In this document: positions 1 through 10,004 of the stretch, piece after piece
Numbering within the stretch: the stretch's first letter is position 1
Layout: each line of letters begins with the position of its first letter
Origin: an uncultured Ruminococcus sp.
GTDB taxonomy: Bacteria; Bacillota; Clostridia; Oscillospirales; Ruminococcaceae
Length of the DNA stretch: 64,000 bases
Assembly: GCA_947624295.1 (NCBI GenBank)
Contig: CANQJV010000002.1
Location: 1-64,000, forward strand
Direction of reading: 5' to 3'
The notes under the pieces: model-generated
The model's database searches: none
What the model was told of the DNA's origin: nothing
The model's input: only the letters and a program-made list of their open reading frames with translations
Program-made: the position numbers and the translations under genes

Positions 1-1392
1 TTGCCTATATTCTGCATTGCTTATATAATTATCGCTCTGCTCAACAAACCCGGTAAAAAATTCAAGAAACCTCTCGTATATACCGCTCGTGTGAAACGCA
101 TGATGACAACTTTTTTCATAATAATTGCAATATGCTTTATATCAGCGTTTCTTGCGGCTTATAAAGGCGAAACAGGTGCGGAAAAACATATTCCGTTTTT
201 CGTTCCGCAGGCGTATTTTATTATAAATACTTTCACATGGCTTACTCCGGTACTTGTGCCTTTGTCAAATCTTATAAACAAACCGCTTGAAACATATATT
301 CAGCATTGGTATATAAACGATGCCAAAAGAATTTTATCTGAAATGCCTGATTTGCATAAAGTCGGTATTACAGGCAGTTACGGTAAGACAAGTATGAAAT
401 TCTATCTGAGTGAATTACTCTCCTCGCAATACGAAACTCTGAAAACTCCCGAAAGTTTCAATACACCTATGGGCGTTACAATCACAGTAAGACGTGACCT
501 GAAACCGACTCATGAATATTTCATCTGTGAAATGGGTGCAAGACGTGTCCACGAAATAAAGGAACTTTGTGACATTGCTAATCCGCATGACGGTATTATA
601 ACATCGGTCGGCGAACAACATCTTGAAACATTCGGCTCAATAGATAACATACTTAACACAAAGTTTGAACTTGCGGACAGTGTGTCAGCAGTCGGCGGTA
701 AAATTTACCTGAACGGCGACAATGAACTCATCAGGAGTAAACTCGGCAAGTACCCTACAGCAATAACTTACGGGCTGAACAGCAATAACGACTGGAAAGC
801 AAGTGATATTACAGTGTCCGAAAACGGTACGGAATTTACAGTAACATCGCCCGAAAATAAATCGTGCAGATATACAACAAAACTTTTAGGGGAACATAGT
901 GTCCTTAACCTCGTCGGAGCAATCGCATATGCAGCCGGTACGGGTATCCCTATGGAAAAACTTGTTCTTCCCGTGAAACGTATCGCATCAGTACCGCATA
1001 GATTGCAGCTGCTTGACAAGGGCAACGGAATTACTTTCATAGATGACGCATATAATTCAAATCCGAACGGTTGCCGTGCTGCACTCAATGTTCTCGGACT
1101 ATTCAACGCTTGCCGTATACTTGTAACGCCCGGTATGGTTGAACTCGGTGCAAAACAAGAGGAACTCAATTACGAATTCGGGCAGGAGGCTACAAAAGCT
1201 TGCGATTATATAGTACTCGTCGGTAAAAATCAGACCGTACCTATTTACAACGGCATAAAGGATTCAGGCTATAATATGGAACAAGTCTATGTTGCTGACA
1301 GTCTGAATGAGGCTCTTGCAAAAGTACGGGCATATCAAACTGATAAGAAAAAAATAGTCCTGCTTGAAAATGATTTACCTGATAATTATTAA
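1..1392 (+). CDS. murF: UDP-N-acetylmuramoyl-tripeptide--D-alanyl-D-alanine ligase (Mur ligase family), probably 5'-truncated by the window edge
   Basis: ORF with Mur-ligase P-loop GITGSYGKTS, followed by FICEMGARRVHEIKELCDIANPHDGIITSVGEQHLETFGS and DDAYNSNPNG; adjacent to ddl. Confidence 0.75.
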   Translation: MPIFCIAYIIIALLNKPGKKFKKPLVYTARVKRMMTTFFIIIAICFISAFLAAYKGETGAEKHIPFFVPQAYFIINTFTWLTPVLVPLSNLINKPLETYIQHWYINDAKRILSEMPDLHKVGITGSYGKTSMKFYLSELLSSQYETLKTPESFNTPMGVTITVRRDLKPTHEYFICEMGARRVHEIKELCDIANPHDGIITSVGEQHLETFGSIDNILNTKFELADSVSAVGGKIYLNGDNELIRSKLGKYPTAITYGLNSNNDWKASDITVSENGTEFTVTSPENKSCRYTTKLLGEHSVLNLVGAIAYAAGTGIPMEKLVLPVKRIASVPHRLQLLDKGNGITFIDDAYNSNPNGCRAALNVLGLFNACRILVTPGMVELGAKQEELNYEFGQEATKACDYIVLVGKNQTVPIYNGIKDSGYNMEQVYVADSLNEALAKVRAYQTDKKKIVLLENDLPDNY

Positions 1393-1412
1393 ACAAATTA
1401 AATAAAAGGAGA

Positions 1413-2618
1413 ATGATTTTTATGAAAATAAATCTTGCTGTATTATTCGGCGGAAGAAGTGTTGAACACGAAGTTTCTGTTATTTCAGCTTGTCAGGCTA
1501 TGGCAAATATAAATGCAGAAAAATATAATATCATACCTGTATATATGACCAAAAAAAGCGAATTTTATACAGGTGAGAAACTTATGGACATCAATAATTA
1601 CAAGGATATTCCGTCACTCCTGAAAGAATGCACCGAATGCGTATTCGTGAGAAGTGAGGGCAAAGTACAGCTTATCCGCCAGAAAATGAAGAAATTCGGT
1701 TCAAATCTCATCTCTGATGTTGATATAGCTTTCCCCGTAGTACACGGCACTAACGTTGAGGATGGTGCTTTACAAGGCTATTTGCAGACACTTGATTTGC
1801 CGTATGTAGGCTGCGACGTACTTGCTTCAGCAGTGGGTATGGATAAATATGTTATGAAAATTCTGCTTAAAGAGGCAGGTTTCCCTGTACTTGACTGCTG
1901 TCGTTTTTCGTCGTATGACCTCGATAAAACTGATGAGTGTGCAGACGAAGTTGAAAATAAATTCGGCTATCCTGTAATTGTAAAGCCTATAAATCTCGGC
2001 TCAAGCGTTGGAATTTCGAAAGCAAATGACCACGATTCACTCGTGAAAGCTATTGAACTTGCCTTTGAATTTTCAGACAGGGTACTTGTTGAACCTGCTG
2101 TAGTACAGCTGAAAGAAATCAATTGCTCCGTAGTAGGCGACAGTGAATCGGCTGAAGCGTCTGTTTGCGAAGAACCTGTACAGGCAACAGGTGAGGATAT
2201 ACTCAGCTTTGAACAGAAATACGTCGGCGGAGGAAAATCGGGCGGAAGTAAGGGAATGGCATCGCTTAAAAGAAAAATCCCTGCTGAAATTTCGAAAGAA
2301 CAGGAAGAAACTATACGCCGTCTTGCAGTTGATGCGTTCAGATATCTGGGCTGTAACGGTGTCACACGTATTGATTTTATGATTGATATGGCAACAGATA
2401 AAATCTATATCAACGAAATCAATACAATACCCGGCTCACTTGCGTTTTATCTTTGGGAGGCTAAAGGCGTGAAATACCCTGAACTCATCGAGAAACTGAT
2501 ACAGCTTGCTCTGAAACGCCATAGACAAGGGCAGAAAATAAATTACACGTTTGACAATAATATTCTCTCTATGGGCGGAAGTTTCGGGGCAAAAGGCTCT
2601 AAAGGAAGTAAACTCTGA
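1413..2618 (+). CDS. ddl: D-alanine--D-alanine ligase
   Basis: ATP-grasp Ddl motifs: LFGGRSVEHEVSVISA, FPVVHGTNVEDGALQGYL, YINEINTIPGSLAFYLWE. Confidence 0.9.
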   Translation: MIFMKINLAVLFGGRSVEHEVSVISACQAMANINAEKYNIIPVYMTKKSEFYTGEKLMDINNYKDIPSLLKECTECVFVRSEGKVQLIRQKMKKFGSNLISDVDIAFPVVHGTNVEDGALQGYLQTLDLPYVGCDVLASAVGMDKYVMKILLKEAGFPVLDCCRFSSYDLDKTDECADEVENKFGYPVIVKPINLGSSVGISKANDHDSLVKAIELAFEFSDRVLVEPAVVQLKEINCSVVGDSESAEASVCEEPVQATGEDILSFEQKYVGGGKSGGSKGMASLKRKIPAEISKEQEETIRRLAVDAFRYLGCNGVTRIDFMIDMATDKIYINEINTIPGSLAFYLWEAKGVKYPELIEKLIQLALKRHRQGQKINYTFDNNILSMGGSFGAKGSKGSKL

Positions 2619-2654
2619 TAAAATATGATTTAACTAAACAAAGGAGAATTTGAA

Positions 2655-3242
2655 ATGACTGAAAAGGAAAAACAACAGGCGGGTGAACTCTATAACGGCA
2701 ATGACCCTGAACTTGTTGCGGAAAGAGTTACCGCAAAAAAATTGTGTGCGGAATATAATGCCGTTACTTATAACGACTATCAGAAAAAAAATCGCCTGCT
2801 TGACAGACTTCTCACGTTCAGAGGCGAAAATACGTGGATTGAGGCGAATTTTTTCTGCGATTACGGCTATAACATCATAATCGGTGACAATTTCTATGCG
2901 AATCACAATCTCGTGATTCTTGACTGCGCTGAAATCACATTCGGGGATAATATTTTCATAGGTCCGAATTGCGGATTTTATGCGGCAGGGCACCCTATTG
3001 ACGTTGAACAGAGAAATCAGGGGCTTGAGTACGCTAAGCCGATAAAAGTCGGAAATAATGTATGGTTCGGCGGTAATGTGTGCGTTATGCCGGGAGTTAC
3101 AATCGGCGATAATGTCGTTATAGGCGGTGGAAGTGTTGTTGTACACGATATTCCGTCCGACAGCGTTGCTGTTGGTAATCCCTGTAAAGTTATCCGCAAA
3201 ATAACTGCTGATGATAAAATGAAAGTTGAAGAAACTGAATAA
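2655..3242 (+). CDS. Maltose/galactoside-type O-acetyltransferase (left-handed beta-helix hexapeptide repeats)
   Basis: FFCDYGYNIIIGDNFYANHNLVILD, GHPIDVEQRNQGLEYAKPIKVGNNVWFGGNVCVMPGVTIGDNVVIGGGSVV. Confidence 0.85.
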   Translation: MTEKEKQQAGELYNGNDPELVAERVTAKKLCAEYNAVTYNDYQKKNRLLDRLLTFRGENTWIEANFFCDYGYNIIIGDNFYANHNLVILDCAEITFGDNIFIGPNCGFYAAGHPIDVEQRNQGLEYAKPIKVGNNVWFGGNVCVMPGVTIGDNVVIGGGSVVVHDIPSDSVAVGNPCKVIRKITADDKMKVEETE

Positions 3243-3251
3243 TACAGGGAC

Positions 3252-4208
3252 TTGACTATGAATACACTTCATTTCAGATATGCGGTTGAAATTGAAAAGA
3301 CACGTTCTATTACTCAGGCGGCTGAAAATCTGTATATGGCTCAGCCGAATCTCAGCAAGGCTATGAAAGAACTCGAAAATTCGTTGGGAATTACGATTTT
3401 CCGCCGTACTTCAAAGGGAGTTATTCCGACTGAACAAGGCGTGAAATTCCTCGAATGTGCAAAGAAAATCCTCATACAGATTGATAATATGGAATCAATT
3501 TCAACGCCTGCACGACAGGAAAAACGCCGTATGCGTGTATCAGTACCACGGACGGCTTATATATCAAAGGCTTTTTCGGACTATATTTCAAGTTCCGAAT
3601 ATCCAGAAGATATGGAAATATACTTCTGCGAAACAAGCTCAATGCGTACTATTGAAAATGTACGTGAAAATAATTATAATTTCGGTATAGTGAGGCTGAA
3701 CGCTGTACACGAAAAGTATTTTGCGGATTTCTTTGCTGAGAAAAATCTTGAGAGCCGTCTTTTATGGGAATATGAAATCCTTGCGGTTATGTCGGCTGAA
3801 CACCCTGCTGCTGAAAAGGAAAATCTTACATACGGAGAACTTTCAGCGAATTATACCGAAATTACACAAGGCGATGATGCTGTACCGTATATAGCAGGCG
3901 CAATTGAAAGGCTGTACTCCGCTAACCGCCCCGAAAATACCAAAACACGCAGAATTTATATGTACGACCGTGGCAGTACACTCGATTTTCTGCTGACAGT
4001 CCCGCAGTCGTTTATGCTTGATTCGCCTGTACCGGAAAATCTTTGCGGAAAATATAATATCGTACAGAGAAAATGCAGTTTTCAGGATAATTGTTTCAGG
4101 GATTACATAATTTATACGGCAGGACATAAGTTATCAGACAGTGAACTTGCTCTCGTCAATAAATTATATGAAGTACGTAATGAACTTGCTTTTAATAAAT
4201 ATATTTAG
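3252..4208 (+). CDS. LysR-family transcriptional regulator
   Basis: N-terminal HTH: RYAVEIEKTRSITQAAENLYMAQPNLSKAMKELENSLGITIFRRTSKGVIPTEQG. Confidence 0.85.
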   Translation: MTMNTLHFRYAVEIEKTRSITQAAENLYMAQPNLSKAMKELENSLGITIFRRTSKGVIPTEQGVKFLECAKKILIQIDNMESISTPARQEKRRMRVSVPRTAYISKAFSDYISSSEYPEDMEIYFCETSSMRTIENVRENNYNFGIVRLNAVHEKYFADFFAEKNLESRLLWEYEILAVMSAEHPAAEKENLTYGELSANYTEITQGDDAVPYIAGAIERLYSANRPENTKTRRIYMYDRGSTLDFLLTVPQSFMLDSPVPENLCGKYNIVQRKCSFQDNCFRDYIIYTAGHKLSDSELALVNKLYEVRNELAFNKYI

Positions 4209-4263
4209 TTTTATCTGCATCAATGGTGATGCTGAAATAAATTTTTAAGGAAGGTAAAGAGAA

Positions 4264-5112
4264 ATGTTTGAAATTCTCGAAAAGAAAAGTCTGAACCCGA
4301 CTGTAACTCTCATGAAAATAAATGCACCGAGAGTTGCAAAAAAAGCAGAGCCGGGACAATTCATTATCTTGCGGACAGATGACAATGGTGAACGTATTCC
4401 GCTTACTATTGCCGATTATGACCGCATTGCAGGCACAATTACAATTATTTTCCAGATTGTAGGTGCTACTACTGAAAAACTCAACCATATGAACGAGGGC
4501 GACTGCCTGCACGATTTTGTAGGACCGCTCGGACGTGCTACGGAAACTGACGGTCTTAAAAAAGTTGCTGTAGTAGGCGGAGGTGTAGGCTGTGCAATTG
4601 CTTACCCTGTTGCTAAAAAACTCCATGAGCTTGGTGTTGAAGTGCATTCAGTCGTCGGATTCAGAAACAAGGATTTAGTTATTCTTGAGGACGAATTCAG
4701 AAACGCTTCTGCAAAGTTTGTACTTATGTCGGACGACGGTACAGCAGGCGAAAAAGGTCTTGTTACAGACGCTCTCAGGAAACTCATTGAAAGCGGTGAA
4801 AAATATGACAGAGTTATAACAATCGGTCCGCTTATTATGATGAAATTTGTTTGTGCGTTGACTAAAGAATACAATATTCCTACTGTTGCATCAATGAACC
4901 CCATTATGATTGACGGTACGGGAATGTGCGGAGGCTGTCGTCTTACTGTTGGCGGTGAAACAAAATTCGCTTGCGTTGACGGTCCCGAATTTGACGGTCA
5001 TCTTATCGATTTCGACGAGGCTATGGCAAGAAGCGCAAGTTACCGTGAATTTGAACGAAAAGCCCATGAAGATACTTGTAATCTTTTCAAGGAGGTAGGA
5101 AAAAATGCCTAA
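4264..5112 (+). CDS. Sulfide/dihydroorotate dehydrogenase-like FAD/NAD-binding protein; ferredoxin:NADP oxidoreductase alpha subunit (NfnA-like)
   Basis: C-terminal MIDGTGMCGGCRLTVGGETKFACVDGPEFDGHLIDFDEAMAR; overlaps the start of the downstream beta subunit. Confidence 0.85.
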   Translation: MFEILEKKSLNPTVTLMKINAPRVAKKAEPGQFIILRTDDNGERIPLTIADYDRIAGTITIIFQIVGATTEKLNHMNEGDCLHDFVGPLGRATETDGLKKVAVVGGGVGCAIAYPVAKKLHELGVEVHSVVGFRNKDLVILEDEFRNASAKFVLMSDDGTAGEKGLVTDALRKLIESGEKYDRVITIGPLIMMKFVCALTKEYNIPTVASMNPIMIDGTGMCGGCRLTVGGETKFACVDGPEFDGHLIDFDEAMARSASYREFERKAHEDTCNLFKEVGKNA

Positions 5113-6493
5113 GAATATGTCACTGACTAAAAACGAAATGCCTGTACAAGCTCCCGATGTGAGAAATAAAAATTTCAGCGAAGTTGCATTGGGTTACACT
5201 GAAGAACAGGCGATAGATGAGGCAAACCGCTGTCTGAACTGCAATAATAAGCCGTGTGTTACAGGCTGCCCTGTTCAGATTGATATACCGGCTTTTATTG
5301 CGGAAGTCGCACAAGGTAATTTTGAGGAGGCTTATAAAATTATCACTAAATCAAGCTCACTCCCTGCTGTATGCGGACGTGTATGCCCTCAGGAAACGCA
5401 GTGCGAAAGCAAATGCGTGCGTGGTATAAAAGGCGAACCTGTTGCAATAGGTCGCCTTGAAAGATACGTTGCGGACAGACATAATGCACTTGCTGAAACA
5501 ACTTCCGAAAAACCTGCATCAAACGGTCACAAAGCGGCTGTAATCGGTTCAGGACCGTCAGGTCTTGCGTGCGCAGGCGATTTAGCTAAAAAAGGTTATG
5601 ATGTCACTGTATTTGAGGCACTTCACGTTGCAGGCGGTGTGTTGTCCTACGGTATCCCGGAATTTAGACTGCCGAAATCAATTGTTCAGAAAGAAATTGA
5701 GGGACTTAAAGCTCTCGGCGTAAAAGTTGAAACAAATACTGTTATCGGCAAATCGGTTTCAATTGACGAACTCATGAAAGAAGAAGGCTTTGAAACTGTA
5801 TTTATCGGTTCGGGAGCAGGTCTGCCCCGCTTTATGAAAATACCCGGCGAAAATCTTAACGGAGTTTATTCAGCTAACGAATTTCTTACGAGAATTAACC
5901 TCATGAAAGCATACAAACCTGATTCCACAACGCCTATAAATGCCGGAACTAAGGCTGTTGTAGTAGGCGGAGGCAATGTTGCTATGGACGCTGCAAGATG
6001 TGCAAAAAGACTTGGTGCTGATGTGACGATAGTTTACCGCCGTACTGAAAACGAACTCCCTGCACGTGCTGAAGAAGTCGAACACGCTAAGGAAGAAGGT
6101 ATAAATTTCAGATTTTTAACAAATCCCGTTGAGATTACCGCAACAGAAAAAGGTTGGGTGAAAGGTATCGTCTGCCAGCAAATGGAATTATCTGAACCTG
6201 ATGCAAGCGGACGTGCAAAACCTGTCCCGATTGAAGGCGCATTTTCTGAAATTGAGGCGGATTGTGTTATTATGTCAATCGGTACTTCGCCGAATCCGCT
6301 CATCAAATCAACTACATCGGGGCTTGATACGCAGAAATGGGGCGGTATTATTGCCGATGAAAACGGTCTTACTTCCCGTGAGGGCGTTTATGCAGGCGGT
6401 GATGCTGTAACAGGTGCGGCTACTGTTATTCTTGCGATGGGCGCAGGTAAAAAAGCAGCTGCTGCTATGGACGAATATATGCAGAATAAGTAA
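5105..6493 (+). CDS. NADPH-dependent glutamate synthase small-subunit-like / NfnB-like oxidoreductase
   Basis: EANRCLNCNNKPCVTGCPVQIDIPAFI, two dinucleotide-binding motifs (IGSGPSGLACAGDLAKKGYDVTVFEA; VVGGGNVAMDAARCAKRLGA); no large GltB subunit next to it. Confidence 0.85.
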   Translation: MPKNMSLTKNEMPVQAPDVRNKNFSEVALGYTEEQAIDEANRCLNCNNKPCVTGCPVQIDIPAFIAEVAQGNFEEAYKIITKSSSLPAVCGRVCPQETQCESKCVRGIKGEPVAIGRLERYVADRHNALAETTSEKPASNGHKAAVIGSGPSGLACAGDLAKKGYDVTVFEALHVAGGVLSYGIPEFRLPKSIVQKEIEGLKALGVKVETNTVIGKSVSIDELMKEEGFETVFIGSGAGLPRFMKIPGENLNGVYSANEFLTRINLMKAYKPDSTTPINAGTKAVVVGGGNVAMDAARCAKRLGADVTIVYRRTENELPARAEEVEHAKEEGINFRFLTNPVEITATEKGWVKGIVCQQMELSEPDASGRAKPVPIEGAFSEIEADCVIMSIGTSPNPLIKSTTSGLDTQKWGGIIADENGLTSREGVYAGGDAVTGAATVILAMGAGKKAAAAMDEYMQNK

Positions 6494-6590
6494 TATTCGG
6501 GTAACTTGTAAGTTACAGAATATAAACATATTGCTGTAATGAAAAAATATTGACAATATTGCTGTATATTTTGCTGATTTGTTAAATATG

Positions 6591-6629
6591 AAAGCCCTGT
6601 ACTGATTTAATTGCAGTACAGGGCTTTTG
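6591..6629. terminator. Rho-independent terminator hairpin between convergent genes
   Basis: aaaGCCCTGTACTgatttaattgcAGTACAGGGCttttgtt. Confidence 0.75.
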
Positions 6630-7559
6630 TTATTTCTTTTTCCATTTAAGTAAAATAAACGCTGATACTGATGTGATTACAACGGCAAGCACTATTGGAA
6701 ACCATGTGTACGGTAAGGGCAAATCTACCGTATTTATGCCGTAAAATGCAAATATAATATTGGGTATCTGCATTATGATTGTGACAATTGTAAGCCTCCA
6801 CATGACTATATTAAGATTGTTCGAAATGACAGAGGAAAAACCTTCAGTCATACTTGACAGGATACCTGAATATATACTCGCCATTTCAATTGCCTGCTTC
6901 ATTTCGATAAGAACATCTTCCAGTAAATCTTGGTCCTCGTCGTATAATTTGATTACACGTCCACGGAATATTTTTTCTATTGTTGCCTCGTTTGCTTTCA
7001 GGGAAGTGGAAAAGTATACAAGTGATTTTTCAAGCGCAAGTAATTGCATAAGAAGTTCATTTTTCATTGCATCATGTAACTTTTGTTCTGCTGCTGACGA
7101 TAATTTGTCAATTTGTTTAAGATAATACAAAAACAATGCCGCAATTCTCAGAAGTAACTGCAATACAAATCTTGTCTTGAATGCAGGTCTTAAGTTGCGT
7201 ATTGAACCCCGTACAGCTTCATCAATAAGTTGTGATTCGTGCAGTGATATTGTAATGACGTTCTCGTCAGTGATTATTATTCCTATAGGCATTGTAAAGA
7301 AAATTTTCGAATCGGAATCATCTGTTGATGATACAGGCGTGTCAATTATTATCAGAGTTTGTTCGTCCTCACGTTCAATACGTGAAGATTCTTCTTCGTC
7401 AAGAGCTGATTTTACAAATCCGCTGTCAAGCCCTAAATCATCAATCAGGTATTTTACTTCCTGCTGGCTTGGGTCTATTACGGAAATCCAACAGCCTGAT
7501 GATGCTTTTTCAGTATCGCAGATTCTTCCGCTTTCGGACGTTGTGTAGTATTTTATCAT
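6630..7559 (-). CDS. corA: CorA-family divalent cation transporter
   Basis: C-terminal TM region with FYGINTVDLPLP (YGMN-like motif) and the CorA fold signature upstream. Confidence 0.85.
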   Translation of the reverse strand: MIKYYTTSESGRICDTEKASSGCWISVIDPSQQEVKYLIDDLGLDSGFVKSALDEEESSRIEREDEQTLIIIDTPVSSTDDSDSKIFFTMPIGIIITDENVITISLHESQLIDEAVRGSIRNLRPAFKTRFVLQLLLRIAALFLYYLKQIDKLSSAAEQKLHDAMKNELLMQLLALEKSLVYFSTSLKANEATIEKIFRGRVIKLYDEDQDLLEDVLIEMKQAIEMASIYSGILSSMTEGFSSVISNNLNIVMWRLTIVTIIMQIPNIIFAFYGINTVDLPLPYTWFPIVLAVVITSVSAFILLKWKKK

Positions 7560-7775
7560 TTTATATAATCTCCTTTCACCGTTTCAGCATACCAGAGCGC
7601 ACACGGTGAAAAGGCAGATTTTCTGCCCGAAATCGTGCTTATACCAAACTCTCTTATAATTATAAATATTTAATTACAACAGAGTTTAGTATAGTACTTT
7701 GCTATGCTGTTAAATTTGTTCTCCCATACGGGTCGGAACTCATATATATGCACCTCCGGAAAATTTTTTCAACAG
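7560..7775 (-). promoter_or_regulatory. Structured 5' leader of corA-like gene (several hairpins, one abutting the RBS); family not identified
   Basis: Reverse strand contains AAACTCT...AGAGTTT, GGCAGA-AAA-TCTGCC and TTTCACCG-N22-CGGTGAAA immediately before GGAG...ATG. Confidence 0.45.
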
Positions 7776-7882
7776 ACTTATTATTTTTCAGATAAGTCCA
7801 ATTATTATTATATCACATAACCGCTGTAATTTCAAGAGTTTTGTAAAAATTAACTCATTGCAAATATTTTTTGTTTATTTAC

Positions 7883-7911
7883 TTGACAACTGCACGAATA
7901 AATGATAAAAT
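7883..7911 (+). promoter_or_regulatory. Sigma-A-type promoter of GH5 gene
   Basis: TTGACA-17 bp-TAAAAT. Confidence 0.65.
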
Positions 7912-7958
7912 ATATAAAAAAGCAGATTTTTACTGCAAATTGAGAGGGGTAATATATA

Positions 7959-9842
7959 ATGAAAAAATTAACAAAGACTTTGCTTTCGTTTGTATCAGCA
8001 TCAGCATTGTCCGTTACTATGGGCTCATCTATACCTGCTGTAATCGGTCAGACTGAAACTGTATCGGCTGTTGATACTAATAACGATGACTGGCTCCACG
8101 CTGAAGGCAGCCGTCTTTACGATATGAACGGCAACGAAGTATGGATTACAGGCGCAAACTGGTTCGGTCTGAACTGTATCGAATATTCTCCGCATTATCT
8201 CTATGCAGGTGATATTGACGATATGCTTCAGGAAGTCGCTGACAGAGGTATCAATGTTATCCGTTTCCCTATTTCGACTGAACTCATTCTCTCGTGGATG
8301 AACGGTACGCCTTATCAGATAAGCTCGGGCGGTATGCAGGCTGTATATAATCCTCCTGTAGACCAAGATGACGGAAACGGCGGTGTCATTAAAGCAGGAA
8401 CTTATGGTAATCTTAACAAGGATTTCGTTGAGGCTGACGGTAAAACTCTCATCACAAGTGACCGTGGTTTTGATATTATCCTCGATAAGTGCAAAAAATA
8501 CGGTATTAAGGCTTTCATCGATATTCATAGCCCTCACGCTGATAATTCGGGTCATAACTACAATTTGTGGTACGGCAAGGAAACAGCTGACGGTACTATG
8601 ATTACAACGGAAATATGGCAGGATACACTTGTGTGGATTGCTGATAAATACAAAAATAATGATACACTTATCGGCTACGACCTCAAAAATGAACCGCACG
8701 GCAAAGGTCCTGAAGGCGATAAGGCTGCTAAATGGGACGGCTCTACTGATGAGAACAACTGGGCTTATGCCGCTACAAAATGCGCTGAGGCTATACTCGA
8801 TGTCAACCCTAATGCTCTTATTTTCATTGAGGGCGTTGAACAGTCCCTTAGCGGTGCAATGCCCGGCGATTACTGGGGTATCGCTGACAGACGTGATAAT
8901 TCCCCTTATATCGGAGCTTGGTGGGGCGGTAACTTCCGTGGCGCAAGAGAATACCCCATTCAGCCTAAACAGGGTACAAGTCAGATTGTCTACTCTCCGC
9001 ACGATTACGGTCCGTCAGTTTACGCTCAAACATGGTTCGATAAGGATTTCACAACACAAACTCTCCTCGATGATTACTGGTATGATACTTGGGCATATAT
9101 CAACGCTGAAGATATTGCTCCCGAACTCATCGGCGAATGGGGAGGTCATATGGACGGTGCTGAAAATCAGAAGTGGATGGAACTCCTCCGTGACTATATG
9201 ATTAGCCACCATATCAATCATACTTTCTGGTGCCTTAATACAAACTCCGGCGATACAGGCGGATTATGGGCAAATATTTCGTGCGGTCAACAGGCAGGCT
9301 CTACTCAGATTACATGGGAAGAAGAAAAATACGCCCTTCTGGAAAAAGCTCTCTGGCAGACGCAGGAAACAGGTAAATATATCGGTCTCGACCACCAAAT
9401 CGCTCTCGGACAGAACGGTCTTTCACTGAATCAGTTCTATGCTGATTACGCAGGAACTGAGGGAAGTAACCTCGACGGCGGTACTGTCGTAAAGGACGGC
9501 AAACCTGTTGTGACAAATCCCGATGAAAAGCCGACAACTGCACTATCAACTGAAAATCCGACTACCGCAAAACCGTCTGATACTACTACTTCAGCAACCA
9601 CTGACGGCGGACAAAGTGATACAAATCTCCTCGGTGATGCAAATTGCGACGGCGAAGTCAATATGGCTGATGTTGCATCGATAATCCAGCATATAGGTAA
9701 TCACGATGCATATGCGTTGTCGGAACAGGGCGTTGCAAATGTTGATATGTGCGACGGCACTGCCGGTATCACGGGCAATGATGCTTTAGCAGTGCAGTTG
9801 CTTGTGGCAAAACAGATTACTAAGCTCCCGTATGTTGAATGA
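7959..9842 (+). CDS. Secreted GH5-family endoglucanase with C-terminal dockerin
   Basis: Signal peptide; GH5 motifs VIRFPIS, GYDLKNEPHG and ELIGEWGG; Thr-rich linker; dockerin LLGDANCDGEVNMADVASIIQHIGN... Confidence 0.9.
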   Translation: MKKLTKTLLSFVSASALSVTMGSSIPAVIGQTETVSAVDTNNDDWLHAEGSRLYDMNGNEVWITGANWFGLNCIEYSPHYLYAGDIDDMLQEVADRGINVIRFPISTELILSWMNGTPYQISSGGMQAVYNPPVDQDDGNGGVIKAGTYGNLNKDFVEADGKTLITSDRGFDIILDKCKKYGIKAFIDIHSPHADNSGHNYNLWYGKETADGTMITTEIWQDTLVWIADKYKNNDTLIGYDLKNEPHGKGPEGDKAAKWDGSTDENNWAYAATKCAEAILDVNPNALIFIEGVEQSLSGAMPGDYWGIADRRDNSPYIGAWWGGNFRGAREYPIQPKQGTSQIVYSPHDYGPSVYAQTWFDKDFTTQTLLDDYWYDTWAYINAEDIAPELIGEWGGHMDGAENQKWMELLRDYMISHHINHTFWCLNTNSGDTGGLWANISCGQQAGSTQITWEEEKYALLEKALWQTQETGKYIGLDHQIALGQNGLSLNQFYADYAGTEGSNLDGGTVVKDGKPVVTNPDEKPTTALSTENPTTAKPSDTTTSATTDGGQSDTNLLGDANCDGEVNMADVASIIQHIGNHDAYALSEQGVANVDMCDGTAGITGNDALAVQLLVAKQITKLPYVE

Positions 9843-9849
9843 TATAACC

Positions 9850-9882
9850 AAAAGCGAATCCTAAGGGGTTCGCTTTTTTTGA
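9850..9882 (+). terminator. Rho-independent terminator
   Basis: AAAAGCGAAtcctaaggggTTCGCTTTTTTTG. Confidence 0.75.
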
Positions 9883-10004
9883 TATTTTTTTCCGTAAAAT
9901 TCCTTGATTTTTGTATATAACATAGATTTTCTTATGCAATTTTCATATAAAAAAAAAAAAAAAAAAACTATTATAATTATATAAAAATTTCATGGAGGTA
10001 TTAT

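Noticed and set aside
4264-6493. Considered glutamate synthase large/small subunits
   Set aside because: No GltB large subunit; the FAD/NAD-binding alpha protein plus GltD-like beta protein fits NfnAB better.
8025-9002. 325-aa minus-strand ORF inside the GH5 gene
   Set aside because: Fully antisense to a well-supported GH5 endoglucanase; no signature or RBS.
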